Source: JAWWPG01 sp037719575
Lineage (GTDB): Bacteria > Actinomycetota > Actinomycetes > Propionibacteriales > Nocardioidaceae
Direction of reading: 5' to 3'
DNA: 64,000 nucleotides
NCBI GenBank assembly: GCA_037719575.1
Contig: JBBJMF010000001.1
Coordinates: 1 to 64,000, forward strand
Shown: piece by piece, positions 1 to 9,081 of the stretch
Position numbering within the stretch: position 1 is the stretch's first letter
Layout of the letters: the number at the start of each line of letters is the position of its first letter
Notes under the pieces: model-generated
What the model was told of the DNA's origin: nothing
The model's input: only the letters and a program-made list of their open reading frames with translations
The model's database searches: none
Translations under genes and position numbers: made by a program

Positions 1-34
1 ACGGCCGCGACCGAGACACGCAGAGCCAGGGCTG

Positions 35-109
35 CCGCAACTGGCTTCTGGGTGGATCTCGCCCCTGAGAAACCCATTCGCCCCGCAACTGGAGACGAGA
101 TAGCGTCTC
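35..109 (+). promoter_or_regulatory. Repeats and hairpin in the leader of the TetM-like gene
   Basis: The 10-mer CCGCAACTGG occurs at 35-44 and again at 83-92, 48 bp apart. Right after the second copy is a perfect 6-bp inverted repeat (GAGACG at 92-97, CGTCTC at 104-109) with a 6-nt loop. This arrangement upstream of a putative ribosome-protection resistance gene could be an operator or an attenuator hairpin. The role is inference; no clear -35/-10 pair was assigned. Confidence 0.3.
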
Positions 110-142
110 GGCAGGCCCGACCCACGGAAACGGAGCATGGAG

Positions 143-253
143 ATGCGCCAACTGCTCGGACAGACCGCCCTCAGCCATCCGAGCAACCCGAAGGCAGACC
201 CTCTCCATGCCCACCCTCAACCTCGGGATCGTTGCCCATGTCGACGCCGGTAA
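143..253 (+). CDS. Possible leader peptide overlapping the TetM-like start
   Basis: A short reading frame begins at ATG 143 (alternative ATG 137) and ends at TAA 251-253, giving 36 codons. A GGAG at 132-135 lies 7 nt upstream of ATG 143, a better ribosome site than the one in front of the large gene at 207. It overlaps the first 47 nt of the large gene in another frame, so it could couple or attenuate its translation, as leader ORFs do for several ribosome-targeting resistance genes. The high GC makes chance frames common, so confidence is low. Confidence 0.2.
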   Translation: MRQLLGQTALSHPSNPKADPLHAHPQPRDRCPCRRR

Positions 254-2114
254 GACCACACTGACCGAGCGCCTGCTGTTCGACACTGGCGTCACGACCC
301 ACATCGGCCGGGTCGACCACGGTGACACCACCACCGACACCGACATCCTCGAACGTCAACGGGGCATTACCATTCGCTCTGCGGTGGTCACGTTCACGCT
401 CGGCGACGTCACTGTCTTCCTGATCGACACCCCCGGCCACTCCGACTTCGTGGCCGAGGTCGAGCGTGCCCTCGCCGTTCTCGACGGCGCGGTCCTCGTC
501 GTGTCGGCCGTCGAAGGGGTGCAGGCGCAGACTCGTGTCCTGATCCGCATCCTCGAGCGGCTACGGATCCCATTCCTCGTTTTCGTGAACAAGATCGACC
601 GGGCCGGAGCGGCGTACGACGAGACCATGACCGCCGTCCGTGGGGCACTTGCCGGTGACGCCGTGGCACTCAACACGACAAGGAGTATCGGCACCCGCCA
701 TGCCGCTGTGAACCCGCGACGCGGTGCACTCTTCCTCCACGAGCTCGTCGAGCGGGTCGCCGAGCATGACGAGCAGATGCTCCGCCGATACGTTGGCGAG
801 GCTCCGCCGCCGTCCGAACCTGAGGTGCTGGCCGCCCTCGTCCGTCTCACGGCCACCGGCCACCTCCACCCGGTCTACTTCGGCTCGGCCCTGAACGGCG
901 TCGGAGTGCGCGACCTGCTCGACGGACTCGCTCGCTATCTCCCGACAGCCGCGCAACATGCTGACATGCCTCTGCACGCAAGCATCTTCAAGATCGAACG
1001 CGACACCGGTGGTGGCAAGCTCGCCTACGCTCGCCTGCACGCCGGCACCCTGACGGCTCGTGACCACGTGACCTACCACCACCGGGCCACCACCGGCGCC
1101 GTCACCGAGCAGCACGGGCGGGTAACCTCGGTCCGCACATTCACTCATGGGGCCCAGACCATCGACAGGCCGGCCCGCGCCGGCGAGATCGCCAAGATCG
1201 CCGGCGTGCGCAATCTCGCGATCGGCGACCAGCTAGGGGCCTGGGACCCCGCCATGGGCGGCCGCTTCTTCGCACCGCCCGGCCTGGAGGCCGTCGTACG
1301 CGCCCGGAACGCCGCTGACCGACGCGCTCTCTTCGAGGCGTTGCGAAGGCTCGCCGAGCAGGATCCGCTCATCGACACGCGCCTCGACGGGATCGACCAC
1401 GAGCTGACTGTCAGCCTCTACGGTGAGGTGCAGAAGGAGGTGCTGACCGCCAGGCTGGCGAACGAGTTCGGCATCGAAGCCGAGTTCGCCCCGACCCGCA
1501 CGGTCTATGTGGAGCGGGTCGCCGGGGTCGGAGAGGCCCTCACCGTGATCGGAACGCCCGAGAACCGGCACCTCGCCACCGTCGGCCTCCGCGTCGAGCC
1601 GGCGCCTGTCGACTCCGGAATCGTCTACCGGCGCGCGGTCGAGCTCGGTGGGCTGCTGCTGTCGTTCCACGTGGCGATCGAGGAGACCGTGCCCGCCGCG
1701 CTGCAAGAGGGGCTTCATGGGTGGCGAGTCACGGACTGCGTCGTGACGCTCACGCACTCCGGCTACTGGGCGCCGGTCTCGACGGCCGGTGACTTCCGCA
1801 GCCTCACGGCATTGGTGCTGCGTGCTGCGCTCCGTCGCGCCGGTACGACGGTCTGCGCACCGGTCAGCGCGTTCGAGCTCGAGTTGCCCGTGAGGTCGCT
1901 GAGCCAGACGCTGCACGGTCTCATCGCCGCCGGCGCCACACCCGCGCAGCCCCAGGTCGGCCCGGCGACGTGCCGGCTCGCCGGCACTATTCCGACGGCC
2001 GCCGTGCATGCCTTCGAGCAGCGTCTACCCGCACTCACCCAAGGGGAGGGGTTCTTCCTCGTCCAACCCGCCGGTTACCAACCCGCCCAGGGTGCCCCCC
2101 CGAGCCGACGCTGA
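207..2114 (+). CDS. TetM/OtrA-type ribosomal protection GTPase
   Basis: This 635-residue protein is an EF-G-like translational GTPase of the tetracycline ribosomal-protection family, which removes tetracycline from the 30S A site. The G1 motif AHVDAGKTT (about 10-18), RGITI (52-56), DTPGH (74-78) and NKID (128-131) are intact. The C-terminal part has the family-typical GLHGWRVTDC and PVSTAGDFRSL segments found in TetM domain IV/V, which separates it from housekeeping EF-G (about 700 residues). Length fits TetM/OtrA. The start at 207 has only a weak AAGG about 12 nt upstream, and a possible leader ORF overlaps it. It ends 30 nt from the convergent next gene. The family is clear; whether it gives resistance is not shown by the sequence. 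Confidence 0.85.
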   Translation: MPTLNLGIVAHVDAGKTTLTERLLFDTGVTTHIGRVDHGDTTTDTDILERQRGITIRSAVVTFTLGDVTVFLIDTPGHSDFVAEVERALAVLDGAVLVVSAVEGVQAQTRVLIRILERLRIPFLVFVNKIDRAGAAYDETMTAVRGALAGDAVALNTTRSIGTRHAAVNPRRGALFLHELVERVAEHDEQMLRRYVGEAPPPSEPEVLAALVRLTATGHLHPVYFGSALNGVGVRDLLDGLARYLPTAAQHADMPLHASIFKIERDTGGGKLAYARLHAGTLTARDHVTYHHRATTGAVTEQHGRVTSVRTFTHGAQTIDRPARAGEIAKIAGVRNLAIGDQLGAWDPAMGGRFFAPPGLEAVVRARNAADRRALFEALRRLAEQDPLIDTRLDGIDHELTVSLYGEVQKEVLTARLANEFGIEAEFAPTRTVYVERVAGVGEALTVIGTPENRHLATVGLRVEPAPVDSGIVYRRAVELGGLLLSFHVAIEETVPAALQEGLHGWRVTDCVVTLTHSGYWAPVSTAGDFRSLTALVLRAALRRAGTTVCAPVSAFELELPVRSLSQTLHGLIAAGATPAQPQVGPATCRLAGTIPTAAVHAFEQRLPALTQGEGFFLVQPAGYQPAQGAPPSRR

Positions 2115-2144
2115 GCGTCAAGTCGCGTCCGTGGTGGGGGAGGG

Positions 2145-3863
2145 TCACTCGTCGACGATGAGGCGGAGGGCGGCGCGCAGCAGGTCTGCCGTCGAGTCCC
2201 AAGCTCGGACCTCGATGTCGTACCCGGCCGCCTGGTCGGCGTCGCCAGAGTGCCGGGCCTCGTCGACCGAGATGCGCCAGGCGATCGCCTGCTCCTCGGC
2301 GATGGTGATGAACCGCAGGACGAGGTCGCGGTCGTGGTGACAGATCTTGGCGGTGAGATCGGGAGTCACGCCCTGCGCCCCGTCGCCATCAAGATGCAGG
2401 ATCGTGAGCAGCTCGGCGGGGAGGTCGGGGCCGTCCGCCCCCGGTGCGCTGGCAGGTGCCGGCTCGTGCTCCCCGAAGAACGCCCGCCCTCCCAGCTCGG
2501 GTCGCATCTCGTCGTCGAGCCGGTCCGCTACCTCGGAGATCACCATCAGCGCGTGACGGAGATGGTCGCTGACGAAGGGCTGACAGAACAGCTGGGTCCG
2601 GGCATAGACCGTGCCGCCGTCCCAGAAGAAGCTCACGAAGCGCATTCGCCGGTTGAGCCGCGTGATGCGTTCGAGGACGAGCGCCGAACCCTCCACCTCC
2701 AGGAGCAACGGCGAGAACAGCTCGATGACGGGCGCGTCGGGGAGCACCCGGACGAAGACCATGGCACTCCCACTGCGCACCGGGATGTCACCGTCCTCGT
2801 CACGCACCGGCGCGTGTCCGAAGACCGGTGTCAGGGCATGGTCGACGAGCGCGCGGAGGTGGTCGCGTCCGGTGGGCATCACCGCGAGCGGCTCGTCGGT
2901 CGGCGTCCGACCGGCGACGGCTGGCCTGGGAACCCCCAGTCCCACCTCGGGCATCGCCACGCCGTCGCCAGCAGCGAAGCCGGCGGCGACGAGGAACGAG
3001 GGGTGCGGGACGCCGAAGACGTCATGGATGGCGTCCACGCTCATCGGTACCAGCGCATCGACATCATCGGTGTTCGCGTCGCTGAAGAAGTTCGGTGAGC
3101 CCGAGTCGGGCTCGTCGCCGGGTCCGTATGACGGTGGGGACCACCCGAGCCGCGTGAGGCGCTGCATCTGGTGCTCGTCGAGTCGGTGCCGCTCGTCGAG
3201 GAAGGCGTTGCTCGACACCTCTGCTCGCACGACGCCCTCGCCGTACCCGGTGAACTGGAGATAGGGAACGGCACCGTCGAGAGCGTCTTCGTCGTAGGGC
3301 GAGGGCAGCTCGAGCATGACGACCTGGCTGTCTCGCAGCCCGCTCAGTGTCCGGCGCAGCCGGGACCCGAAGGCGAGCCAGGCCTTCTCCAAGGCCAGGT
3401 CGAGATCCAGACGAGGCTCGTCCGCATCGCTGACGACGTGCTCCATTGACGGATAGGGCGCGGCCGACTCCTCAGCCGGCGGGGTCTTCGGGCCGGGGGA
3501 GGTGGCGAGCGCGACGTCACCGATGGCGTGGAATGCCTCGAGCATGATCTCGCGCAACGAGGACGAGTTCCGGCAGGAGGCCAGATAGGCGAGCTGCTCC
3601 GTCTTGGTGCCTACCGCCAGCTCATGGCTGCCGAGACGCGCCGAGCGAAGCTCGTTGACGACCCAGTCACGCATCTCACGGTCGCGGGGCAGCCAGCGGT
3701 CGCGGAGGACCGGCCAGGCGTCGCGGATGAAGTCCACCCGAGGCCGCATGCCGTACTCACGTTTCAACGTAGCCACCGGATCGCCCGTGAGGCCGAGGTC
3801 GCCGGCGAGGCGACGCGTGAGCCAGCCGGGCACGACCTCCCAGCGGAACCGATAACGCGGCAT
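2145..3863 (-). CDS. YbjN/CesT-fold (TY-chaperone-like) protein
   Basis: Predicted at 572 residues from ATG 3863, chosen because a strong GGAGGAAGGAGG lies just upstream; an in-frame extension to 4070 lacks such a site and would run into the divergent promoter. The protein appears soluble, with no signal peptide or membrane span. The N-terminal 100 residues are basic. The middle and C-terminal parts hold segments in the style of YbjN domains (LRALVDHALTPVFG; VYARTQLFCQPFVSDHLRHA), with hydrophobic strands followed by a long helix. Actinobacteria have large proteins of this kind grouped with type III secretion chaperones and YbjN; a peptide-binding role is inferred from that family only. Divergent from the helicase gene. 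Confidence 0.6.
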   Translation of the reverse strand: MPRYRFRWEVVPGWLTRRLAGDLGLTGDPVATLKREYGMRPRVDFIRDAWPVLRDRWLPRDREMRDWVVNELRSARLGSHELAVGTKTEQLAYLASCRNSSSLREIMLEAFHAIGDVALATSPGPKTPPAEESAAPYPSMEHVVSDADEPRLDLDLALEKAWLAFGSRLRRTLSGLRDSQVVMLELPSPYDEDALDGAVPYLQFTGYGEGVVRAEVSSNAFLDERHRLDEHQMQRLTRLGWSPPSYGPGDEPDSGSPNFFSDANTDDVDALVPMSVDAIHDVFGVPHPSFLVAAGFAAGDGVAMPEVGLGVPRPAVAGRTPTDEPLAVMPTGRDHLRALVDHALTPVFGHAPVRDEDGDIPVRSGSAMVFVRVLPDAPVIELFSPLLLEVEGSALVLERITRLNRRMRFVSFFWDGGTVYARTQLFCQPFVSDHLRHALMVISEVADRLDDEMRPELGGRAFFGEHEPAPASAPGADGPDLPAELLTILHLDGDGAQGVTPDLTAKICHHDRDLVLRFITIAEEQAIAWRISVDEARHSGDADQAAGYDIEVRAWDSTADLLRAALRLIVDE

Positions 3864-4099
3864 GGGCGGGCCTCCTTCCTCCAGGCTAGAGGCCGAGCTG
3901 GCCTTTCGTGGGATGTGGAGCAGTTCTGGGCGACGGTCTGCCGTCCCAGTGGTGAGGTGAGGGTCAGGGTCGCTGGAGCAGCCACAAGACCTCATCATCG
4001 CCCTGATGGCCCACGTCCGGTGACTGAAGACGAGCGATCGTGGTCGCCAGGGCGGACCCATCGACCTCAAGATCCGTCGGGCAGCCTAGGCACGGCACC
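3864..4099. promoter_or_regulatory. Divergent intergenic region
   Basis: These 236 bp separate the YbjN-like gene (minus) from the helicase gene (plus), so promoters for both must lie here. The minus side carries the strong ribosome site next to 3863. On the plus side a TAGGCA hexamer (4087-4092) sits 7 nt from ATG 4100, reminiscent of a leaderless -10 but not a full TANNNT match. Nothing else was recognised. Confidence 0.35.
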
Positions 4100-6664
4100 A
4101 TGGACCTCACGATGCCGTCATCAGCTGCTCCGCCGCTCGTCGCCCGGATCCCGGCGGACCCGACACCCGATGCGCTGTACGACGCCTTCGAGTCGTGGAC
4201 GACCGAGCAGTCACTGACGCTCTACGCCGCCCAGACAGAAGCGCTGATCGAGGTCGTGGATGGGGCGAACGTGATTCTCGCGACCCCCACCGGGTCGGGA
4301 AAGAGCCTGGTGGCCGTCGGCGCCCACTTCGGCGCTCTCGCCCAGGGCAGACGCAGCTTCTACACGGCGCCGATCAAGGCCCTCGTCTCCGAGAAGTTCT
4401 TCGCGCTCTGCGACGTCTTCGGTGCCGACCGGGTCGGCATGCTCACCGGCGACGCGGCAGTCAACCCGCACGCCCCGATCATCACCGCCACCGCGGAGGT
4501 GCTCGCCAACCAGTCGTTGCGCGAGGGCGCCGACACCGATGCGGGGCTTGTCGTGATGGACGAGTTTCACTACTACGCCGAGCCAGACCGGGGCTGGGCC
4601 TGGCAGGTGCCCCTGCTCGAGCTCCCGCGAGCCCAGTTCCTCCTGATGTCGGCGACGCTCGGCGACATGTCGCGCTTCGAGACGGCGCTCACCCGGCGCA
4701 CCGGCCGCCGGACGGCGATCATCGCCACCACGGAGCGGCCGGTACCGCTGCACTTCAGCTATGTGACAACGCCGATCCACGAGACCCTCGAGGAGCTGCT
4801 CGCCACCCACCAGGCGCCGGTGTACGTCGTCCACTTCACCCAGGCCGAGGCGCTGGAGCGCGCCCAGGCGCTGACCAGTCTGGCCATCGCCACGCGAGCG
4901 GAGCGCGATGCGATCGCCGAGACGATCGGCGGGTTCCGCTTCGCCGCGGGCTTCGGGCGCACCCTGTCGAGGCTCGTCAGGCACGGCGTCGGTGTGCATC
5001 ACGCCGGAATGCTCCCTCGTTACCGCCGGCTCGTCGAGATCCTCGCCCAGCGAGGTCTGCTCAAGGTCGTCTGCGGAACCGACACGCTCGGCGTCGGCAT
5101 CAACGTCCCCATCCGGACCGTCGTCCTCACCGGACTCACCAAGTACGACGGTCAGCGCACCCGGCACCTCCGCGCCCGGGAGTTCCACCAGATCGCCGGC
5201 CGGGCGGGCCGCGCAGGCTTCGACACCCTCGGATCCGTGGTGGTGCAGGCACCTGACCACGAGATCGAGAACGCCCGGCGGGTGAAGAAGGCCGGCGACG
5301 ATCCCCTCCGGCTGCGCCGGGTCCAACGCAAGAAGCCTCCTGAGGGGTTCATCAGCTGGGGCGAAAGGACGTTCGAGAGGCTCGTCGCGGCGGACCCGGA
5401 GCCGCTGACGTCGAGCTTCCGCGTCAGCCACTCGATGCTGCTCAACGTGATCGCGAGCCCCGGCGACCCGTTCGCCCACATGCGACGGCTGCTCACCGAC
5501 AACGACGAGCCGGCCGGTCACCAGCGCCGCCACGTCCGGCAGGCAGTCGCGATCAGCCGTGCCCTGCTGGCGGGCGGGGTGGTCGAGCGGCTCCCCGTGG
5601 CCGAGCCGGACGGCCGGGGGGTGCGCCTCACGGTCGACCTCCAACCCAACTTCGCCCTCGACCAGCCGCTCTCCCCGTTTGCCCTGGCGGCGCTCGACCT
5701 CCTGGACGGGGACGCGCCGACGTACGCGCTGGACGTGGTCTCGGTGATCGAGGCGACGCTCGAGAACCCGCGCCAGGTCATCGCCGCCCAGCTCTCCAAG
5801 GCTCGCGGCGAGGCGGTTGCCGCCATGAAGGCCGAAGGCATCGACTACGACGACCGCATGGAGCTCTTGGACGACGTCTCGTATCCTCAGCCGCTCGCCG
5901 AGCTCCTCGGCGTGGCTTTCGAGTCCTACCGCCAGGGTCACCCGTGGGTAGCCGACCACGAGCTGCTGCCCAAGTCGATCATGCGGGACATGTACGAGCG
6001 CGCGATGACGTTCGTCGAGTACGTCGGTCTCTACTCGCTGGCGCGGTCGGAGGGTTTGGTGCTGCGCTACCTGGCCGACGCTTACCGAGCCTTGCGGCGC
6101 ACGGTGCCCGACTCCGCCCGGACCGAGGAGCTCGACGACATCGTCGAGTGGCTCGGTGAGCTGACCCGTCAGGTCGACTCGTCGCTGCTCGACGAGTGGG
6201 AGGCGCTGTCCGAAGGGGGTCTGACGTGGGGGGGTACCCGCGAGGCGGTTCGTGCGCCCACGCTCGATGCCGAGGTGCGGCCGGTCACCGGCAACCCGCG
6301 CGCCTTCCGGGTGCTGGTGCGCAACGCGATGTTCCGGCGCGTCGAGCTCGCGTCACGCGCGGACTGGGTGGCGCTCGGGGAGCTCGACGGCGGGTCGGGG
6401 TACGACGCCGACGCCTGGGAGGCGGCTCTGTCGGCGTACTGGGACGAGCACGCTGCCATCCTCACGGACGCCGACGCGCGCGGTCCGCGCCTCCTCGTCG
6501 TCGACACCGGCGAGGGGCCCGGAGCGCGGGTGTGGCGCGCCAGGCAGATCCTGCACGACCCGCGGGGCGACCACGACTGGGCTGTCACCGCCGACGTGGA
6601 CCTCGATGCCTCCGACGAGGCTGGCGTCGCCGTGGTTCACGTGACCTCCGTCAGCATGCTGTAG
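4100..6664 (+). CDS. DEAD/DEAH superfamily 2 helicase with DUF3516-type C-terminus
   Basis: An 854-residue ATP-dependent RNA/DNA helicase of the Ski2-like type common in Actinobacteria. Motif I TPTGSGKS is at about 62-69, the Walker B box is DEFH at 154-157, motif III SAT at 184-186, and a helicase C domain carries VHHAGMLPRYR and QIAGRAGRAGFD (motif VI). The C-terminal half (from about residue 430) lacks known catalytic motifs and matches the extension usually called DUF3516 that accompanies this helicase. ATG 4100 is preferred over the upstream in-frame ATG 4040 and over ATG 4112; no strong ribosome site is present, so a leaderless start is possible. The substrate is unknown. Confidence 0.85.
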   Translation: MDLTMPSSAAPPLVARIPADPTPDALYDAFESWTTEQSLTLYAAQTEALIEVVDGANVILATPTGSGKSLVAVGAHFGALAQGRRSFYTAPIKALVSEKFFALCDVFGADRVGMLTGDAAVNPHAPIITATAEVLANQSLREGADTDAGLVVMDEFHYYAEPDRGWAWQVPLLELPRAQFLLMSATLGDMSRFETALTRRTGRRTAIIATTERPVPLHFSYVTTPIHETLEELLATHQAPVYVVHFTQAEALERAQALTSLAIATRAERDAIAETIGGFRFAAGFGRTLSRLVRHGVGVHHAGMLPRYRRLVEILAQRGLLKVVCGTDTLGVGINVPIRTVVLTGLTKYDGQRTRHLRAREFHQIAGRAGRAGFDTLGSVVVQAPDHEIENARRVKKAGDDPLRLRRVQRKKPPEGFISWGERTFERLVAADPEPLTSSFRVSHSMLLNVIASPGDPFAHMRRLLTDNDEPAGHQRRHVRQAVAISRALLAGGVVERLPVAEPDGRGVRLTVDLQPNFALDQPLSPFALAALDLLDGDAPTYALDVVSVIEATLENPRQVIAAQLSKARGEAVAAMKAEGIDYDDRMELLDDVSYPQPLAELLGVAFESYRQGHPWVADHELLPKSIMRDMYERAMTFVEYVGLYSLARSEGLVLRYLADAYRALRRTVPDSARTEELDDIVEWLGELTRQVDSSLLDEWEALSEGGLTWGGTREAVRAPTLDAEVRPVTGNPRAFRVLVRNAMFRRVELASRADWVALGELDGGSGYDADAWEAALSAYWDEHAAILTDADARGPRLLVVDTGEGPGARVWRARQILHDPRGDHDWAVTADVDLDASDEAGVAVVHVTSVSML

Positions 6665-6736
6665 CCCTGTGGATGACGCAGCAGACCTCCGACAGCCAAC
6701 CGGGATACTTGGCGATCATGATGAGGAGGAGGCACG

Positions 6737-7288
6737 ATGGTGACCGTGAGCACGCTGCCGCGGAGCCGGCCCTTCACTCGGGCCGACCTGGACACGATGC
6801 CTGATGACGGGCACCGCTACGAGCTCATCGACGGACTCCTGGTCGTGACTCCCGGGCCGACGCGGCGTCACCAACGTGTTGTCGTAGAGCTGGCAGTCTT
6901 GCTCCGCTTGCATTGCCCGGATGGCATGAGCGTCTTCGTCGCGCCATTCGATGTCGCTCTCGCCGACGACACCGTGATGCAACCTGATCTGCTCGTCGCT
7001 CGTCGGAGCGACCTCACGGAGCGTGACCTGCCGGCTCCGCCGGTTCTGGCGGTCGAGGTGCTGTCACCGAGCACCCGGCGGATCGACCTGACGCTCAAGC
7101 GGTCCCGCTTCGAGACAGCCGGGTGCCCGTCGTACTGGGTCGTCGATCCCGACGTGCCGTCCGTCACCGCCTGGGAGCTCCAGGTCGGGCGGTACGTCGA
7201 GGTGGCCGCGGTCGCCGCCAGCCAGGAGTTCGCCGCCACACGTCCCTACGCTGTGACGATTCGCCCTATCGACCTCCTCGACGGCTGA
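6737..7288 (+). CDS. Uma2 family (DUF820) PD-(D/E)XK nuclease-fold protein
   Basis: 183 residues, started at ATG 6737 behind a purine-rich GAGGAGGAGG site. It has the family layout: an N-terminal helix-strand with RYELIDG, then VALADDTVMQPDLLV supplying the acidic residue and AVEVLSPSTRRID giving the E-x-S part of a restriction-endonuclease-like core, and a late YWVVDP strand. The Uma2 family has a nuclease fold, but cellular function is mostly unknown. It follows the helicase gene by 72 nt on the same strand, so co-transcription is possible. It is convergent with the VOC gene, 21 bp away. Confidence 0.85.
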   Translation: MVTVSTLPRSRPFTRADLDTMPDDGHRYELIDGLLVVTPGPTRRHQRVVVELAVLLRLHCPDGMSVFVAPFDVALADDTVMQPDLLVARRSDLTERDLPAPPVLAVEVLSPSTRRIDLTLKRSRFETAGCPSYWVVDPDVPSVTAWELQVGRYVEVAAVAASQEFAATRPYAVTIRPIDLLDG

Positions 7289-7309
7289 CGAGGAGGCGGG
7301 TTCGCCGAC

Positions 7310-7678
7310 TCAAGCAGGGGTATGGCAGACCGCTTCGACGTTGTTGCCGTCGGGGTCGCGCAGGAACGCTCCGTAGTAGTTCTCGTGGTACTCCGGCCAG
7401 ACCCTCGGCTCGTGCAGCGCCGTCATTCCAGCCGCGACACCCGCTGCGTGGAAGGCGTCGACAGCTGCCCGGTCGGCGGCCTGGAACGCGATGTGCGACT
7501 CCCGGAAGCCCTCCCCTGAGTCGTGGGCGCCGATCCAGAAGTCAGGCTTGTCGGCGCCGTAGCCAATGGCAACCCCGAAGTCCATCACGCGATGAAAGCC
7601 GAGGGGGGCCAAGACGGCGTCGTAGTAGGACGCGCTGACCGCCAGGTCGGAGCATTGGATTCCCAAGTGATCGAGCAT
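7310..7678 (-). CDS. VOC family (glyoxalase/bleomycin-resistance fold) protein
   Basis: A 122-residue single-domain vicinal-oxygen-chelate protein. Signs are the N-terminal LDHLGIQCSDLAVSASYYD (metal His at residue 3 and the strand-helix start), a central HIAFQAADRAAVDAFH with the second His, and the closing YYGAFLRDPDGNNVEAV with the terminal metal Glu. The fold serves glyoxalases, dioxygenases and drug-binding proteins; this short form could be any of them, so no substrate is named. Ribosome site GGATGAGGGC precedes ATG 7678. It is 62 nt downstream of rplA on the same strand. Confidence 0.85.
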   Translation of the reverse strand: MLDHLGIQCSDLAVSASYYDAVLAPLGFHRVMDFGVAIGYGADKPDFWIGAHDSGEGFRESHIAFQAADRAAVDAFHAAGVAAGMTALHEPRVWPEYHENYYGAFLRDPDGNNVEAVCHTPA

Positions 7679-7740
7679 GCCCTCATCCTGCCGTACGTTG
7701 CCGACAGCCGAGCCTGGAGAGCTGTGGTGTTGGATCTTGG

Positions 7741-8457
7741 TCAGCCCTCGGCGTCGTCGACGGCGACCTGACGGGTGCGGTTCGGGTCGACCTGGATACC
7801 TGGTCCCATCGTCGACGAGAACGTGACCTTGCGGAGGTAGCGACCCTTCGAGCTCGACGGCTTGAGCCGCAAGATCTCCTCGAGGGCGGCCGCATAGTTC
7901 TCGGCGAGCTGCTCCGGGGCGAAAGACGCCTTGCCGATGATGAAGTGGACGTTCGCGTGCCGGTCGACCCGGAACTCGATCTTGCCACCCTTGATGTCGG
8001 TGACCGCCTTGGTGACGTCGGGAGTCACCGTGCCGGTCTTCGGGTTCGGCATCAGGCCGCGCGGGCCGAGCACCCGGCCGAGCCGGCCGACCTTGCCCAT
8101 CATGTCCGGCGTCGCGACGACCGCGTCGAAGTCGAGCCAGCCACCGTTGACCTTGTCGATCAGCTCGTCTGCTCCGACGACGTCGGCCCCGGCGGCTGTC
8201 GCCTCCTCCGCCTTGTCACCGTTGGCGAAGACCAGGACGCGTGCGGTCTTTCCCGTGCCGTGGGGGAGGATGACTGTGCCCCGCACCATCTGGTCGGCCT
8301 TGCGAGGGTCGACCCCGAGCCGCATGGCGACGTCGATGGTCGGGTCGAACTTCGACATCTTGGTGCCACCCGCGAGCTTGACGGCCTCGAGCGGGGAGTA
8401 GACCTTGTCGGCGTCCACCTTCGCGGCAGCTTCTCTGTATGCCTTGCTGCGCTGCAT
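7741..8457 (-). CDS. rplA: 50S ribosomal protein L1
   Basis: 238 residues, the usual length. L1 forms the stalk beside the E site and often represses its own operon by binding mRNA. Diagnostic segments are KAYREAAAKVDADKVYSPLEA at the N-terminus, the GRLGRVLGPRGLMPNPKTGT loop in the middle and GKIEFRVDRHANVHFIIGK toward the end. AAAGGAA precedes ATG 8457. It is the last gene of the secE-nusG-rplK-rplA run. rplJ, rplL and rpoB, which often follow, are not downstream in this window. Confidence 0.98.
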   Translation of the reverse strand: MQRSKAYREAAAKVDADKVYSPLEAVKLAGGTKMSKFDPTIDVAMRLGVDPRKADQMVRGTVILPHGTGKTARVLVFANGDKAEEATAAGADVVGADELIDKVNGGWLDFDAVVATPDMMGKVGRLGRVLGPRGLMPNPKTGTVTPDVTKAVTDIKGGKIEFRVDRHANVHFIIGKASFAPEQLAENYAAALEEILRLKPSSSKGRYLRKVTFSSTMGPGIQVDPNRTRQVAVDDAEG

Positions 8458-8556
8458 GAGCTGGTTCCTTTCGGTGCTCTCCCGTTGGGGAGCGGGGCCA
8501 GGTGTGGTCGGATGGGCCAGCGCGGCCCTGCCACTGTTCTGTGGTGCTGTGGTGGT

Positions 8557-9024
8557 TTATTGAGCCCGACCCGACGACTCCGTCGCCCGGGTCGGTCCAT
8601 CGACGGTGATCCCCATCGAGCGAGCGGTGCCCTCCACGATCTTCATGGCGGCGTCGACATCGTTGGCGTTGAGGTCGGGCATCTTCGTGGCCGCGATCTC
8701 GCGAACCTGATCGCGGCTGATCCTGCCGACCTTGTCCTTGTGGGGCACGGATGAGCCCTTCTGCAGACCGGCAGCCTTCTTGATCAGCTCGGCGGCCGGC
8801 GGCGTCTTCGTGATGAACGTGAAGCTACGGTCCTCGAAGATCGTGATCTCGACCGGGATCACGTTGCCACGCATGGGCTCGGTCGCGGCGTTGTAAGCCT
8901 TGCAGAACTCCATGATGTTGACGCCGTGGGGACCGAGCGCGGTGCCGACGGGTGGTGCTGGAGTCGCGGCACCGGCCTGGAGCTGCACCTTGACGAGGGC
9001 AGCGACTTTCTTCCTGGGAGGCAT
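8557..9024 (-). CDS. rplK: 50S ribosomal protein L11
   Basis: 155 residues, about 12 longer than the usual 143 because of a C-terminal tail after MGITVDG (PTRATESSGRAQ). L11 binds the GTPase-associated region of 23S rRNA and is the target site region for thiopeptides. The N-terminal QLQAGAATPAPPVGTALGPHG with its PP linker and the rRNA-binding C-terminal part MPDLNANDVDAAMKIVEG are intact. It lies 57 nt downstream of nusG and 99 nt upstream of rplA. Confidence 0.98.
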   Translation of the reverse strand: MPPRKKVAALVKVQLQAGAATPAPPVGTALGPHGVNIMEFCKAYNAATEPMRGNVIPVEITIFEDRSFTFITKTPPAAELIKKAAGLQKGSSVPHKDKVGRISRDQVREIAATKMPDLNANDVDAAMKIVEGTARSMGITVDGPTRATESSGRAQ

Positions 9025-9081
9025 GTTCTTGAATCTCTCTCGATGGGTGGAGACGGGAGCTGTCGTGGTCGCTGTCGCCGG

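Noticed and set aside
4211..5959. 582-codon minus-strand frame opposite the helicase
   Set aside because: Helicase motifs on the plus strand are clear; the antisense product is Leu/Arg/Glu-rich shadow.
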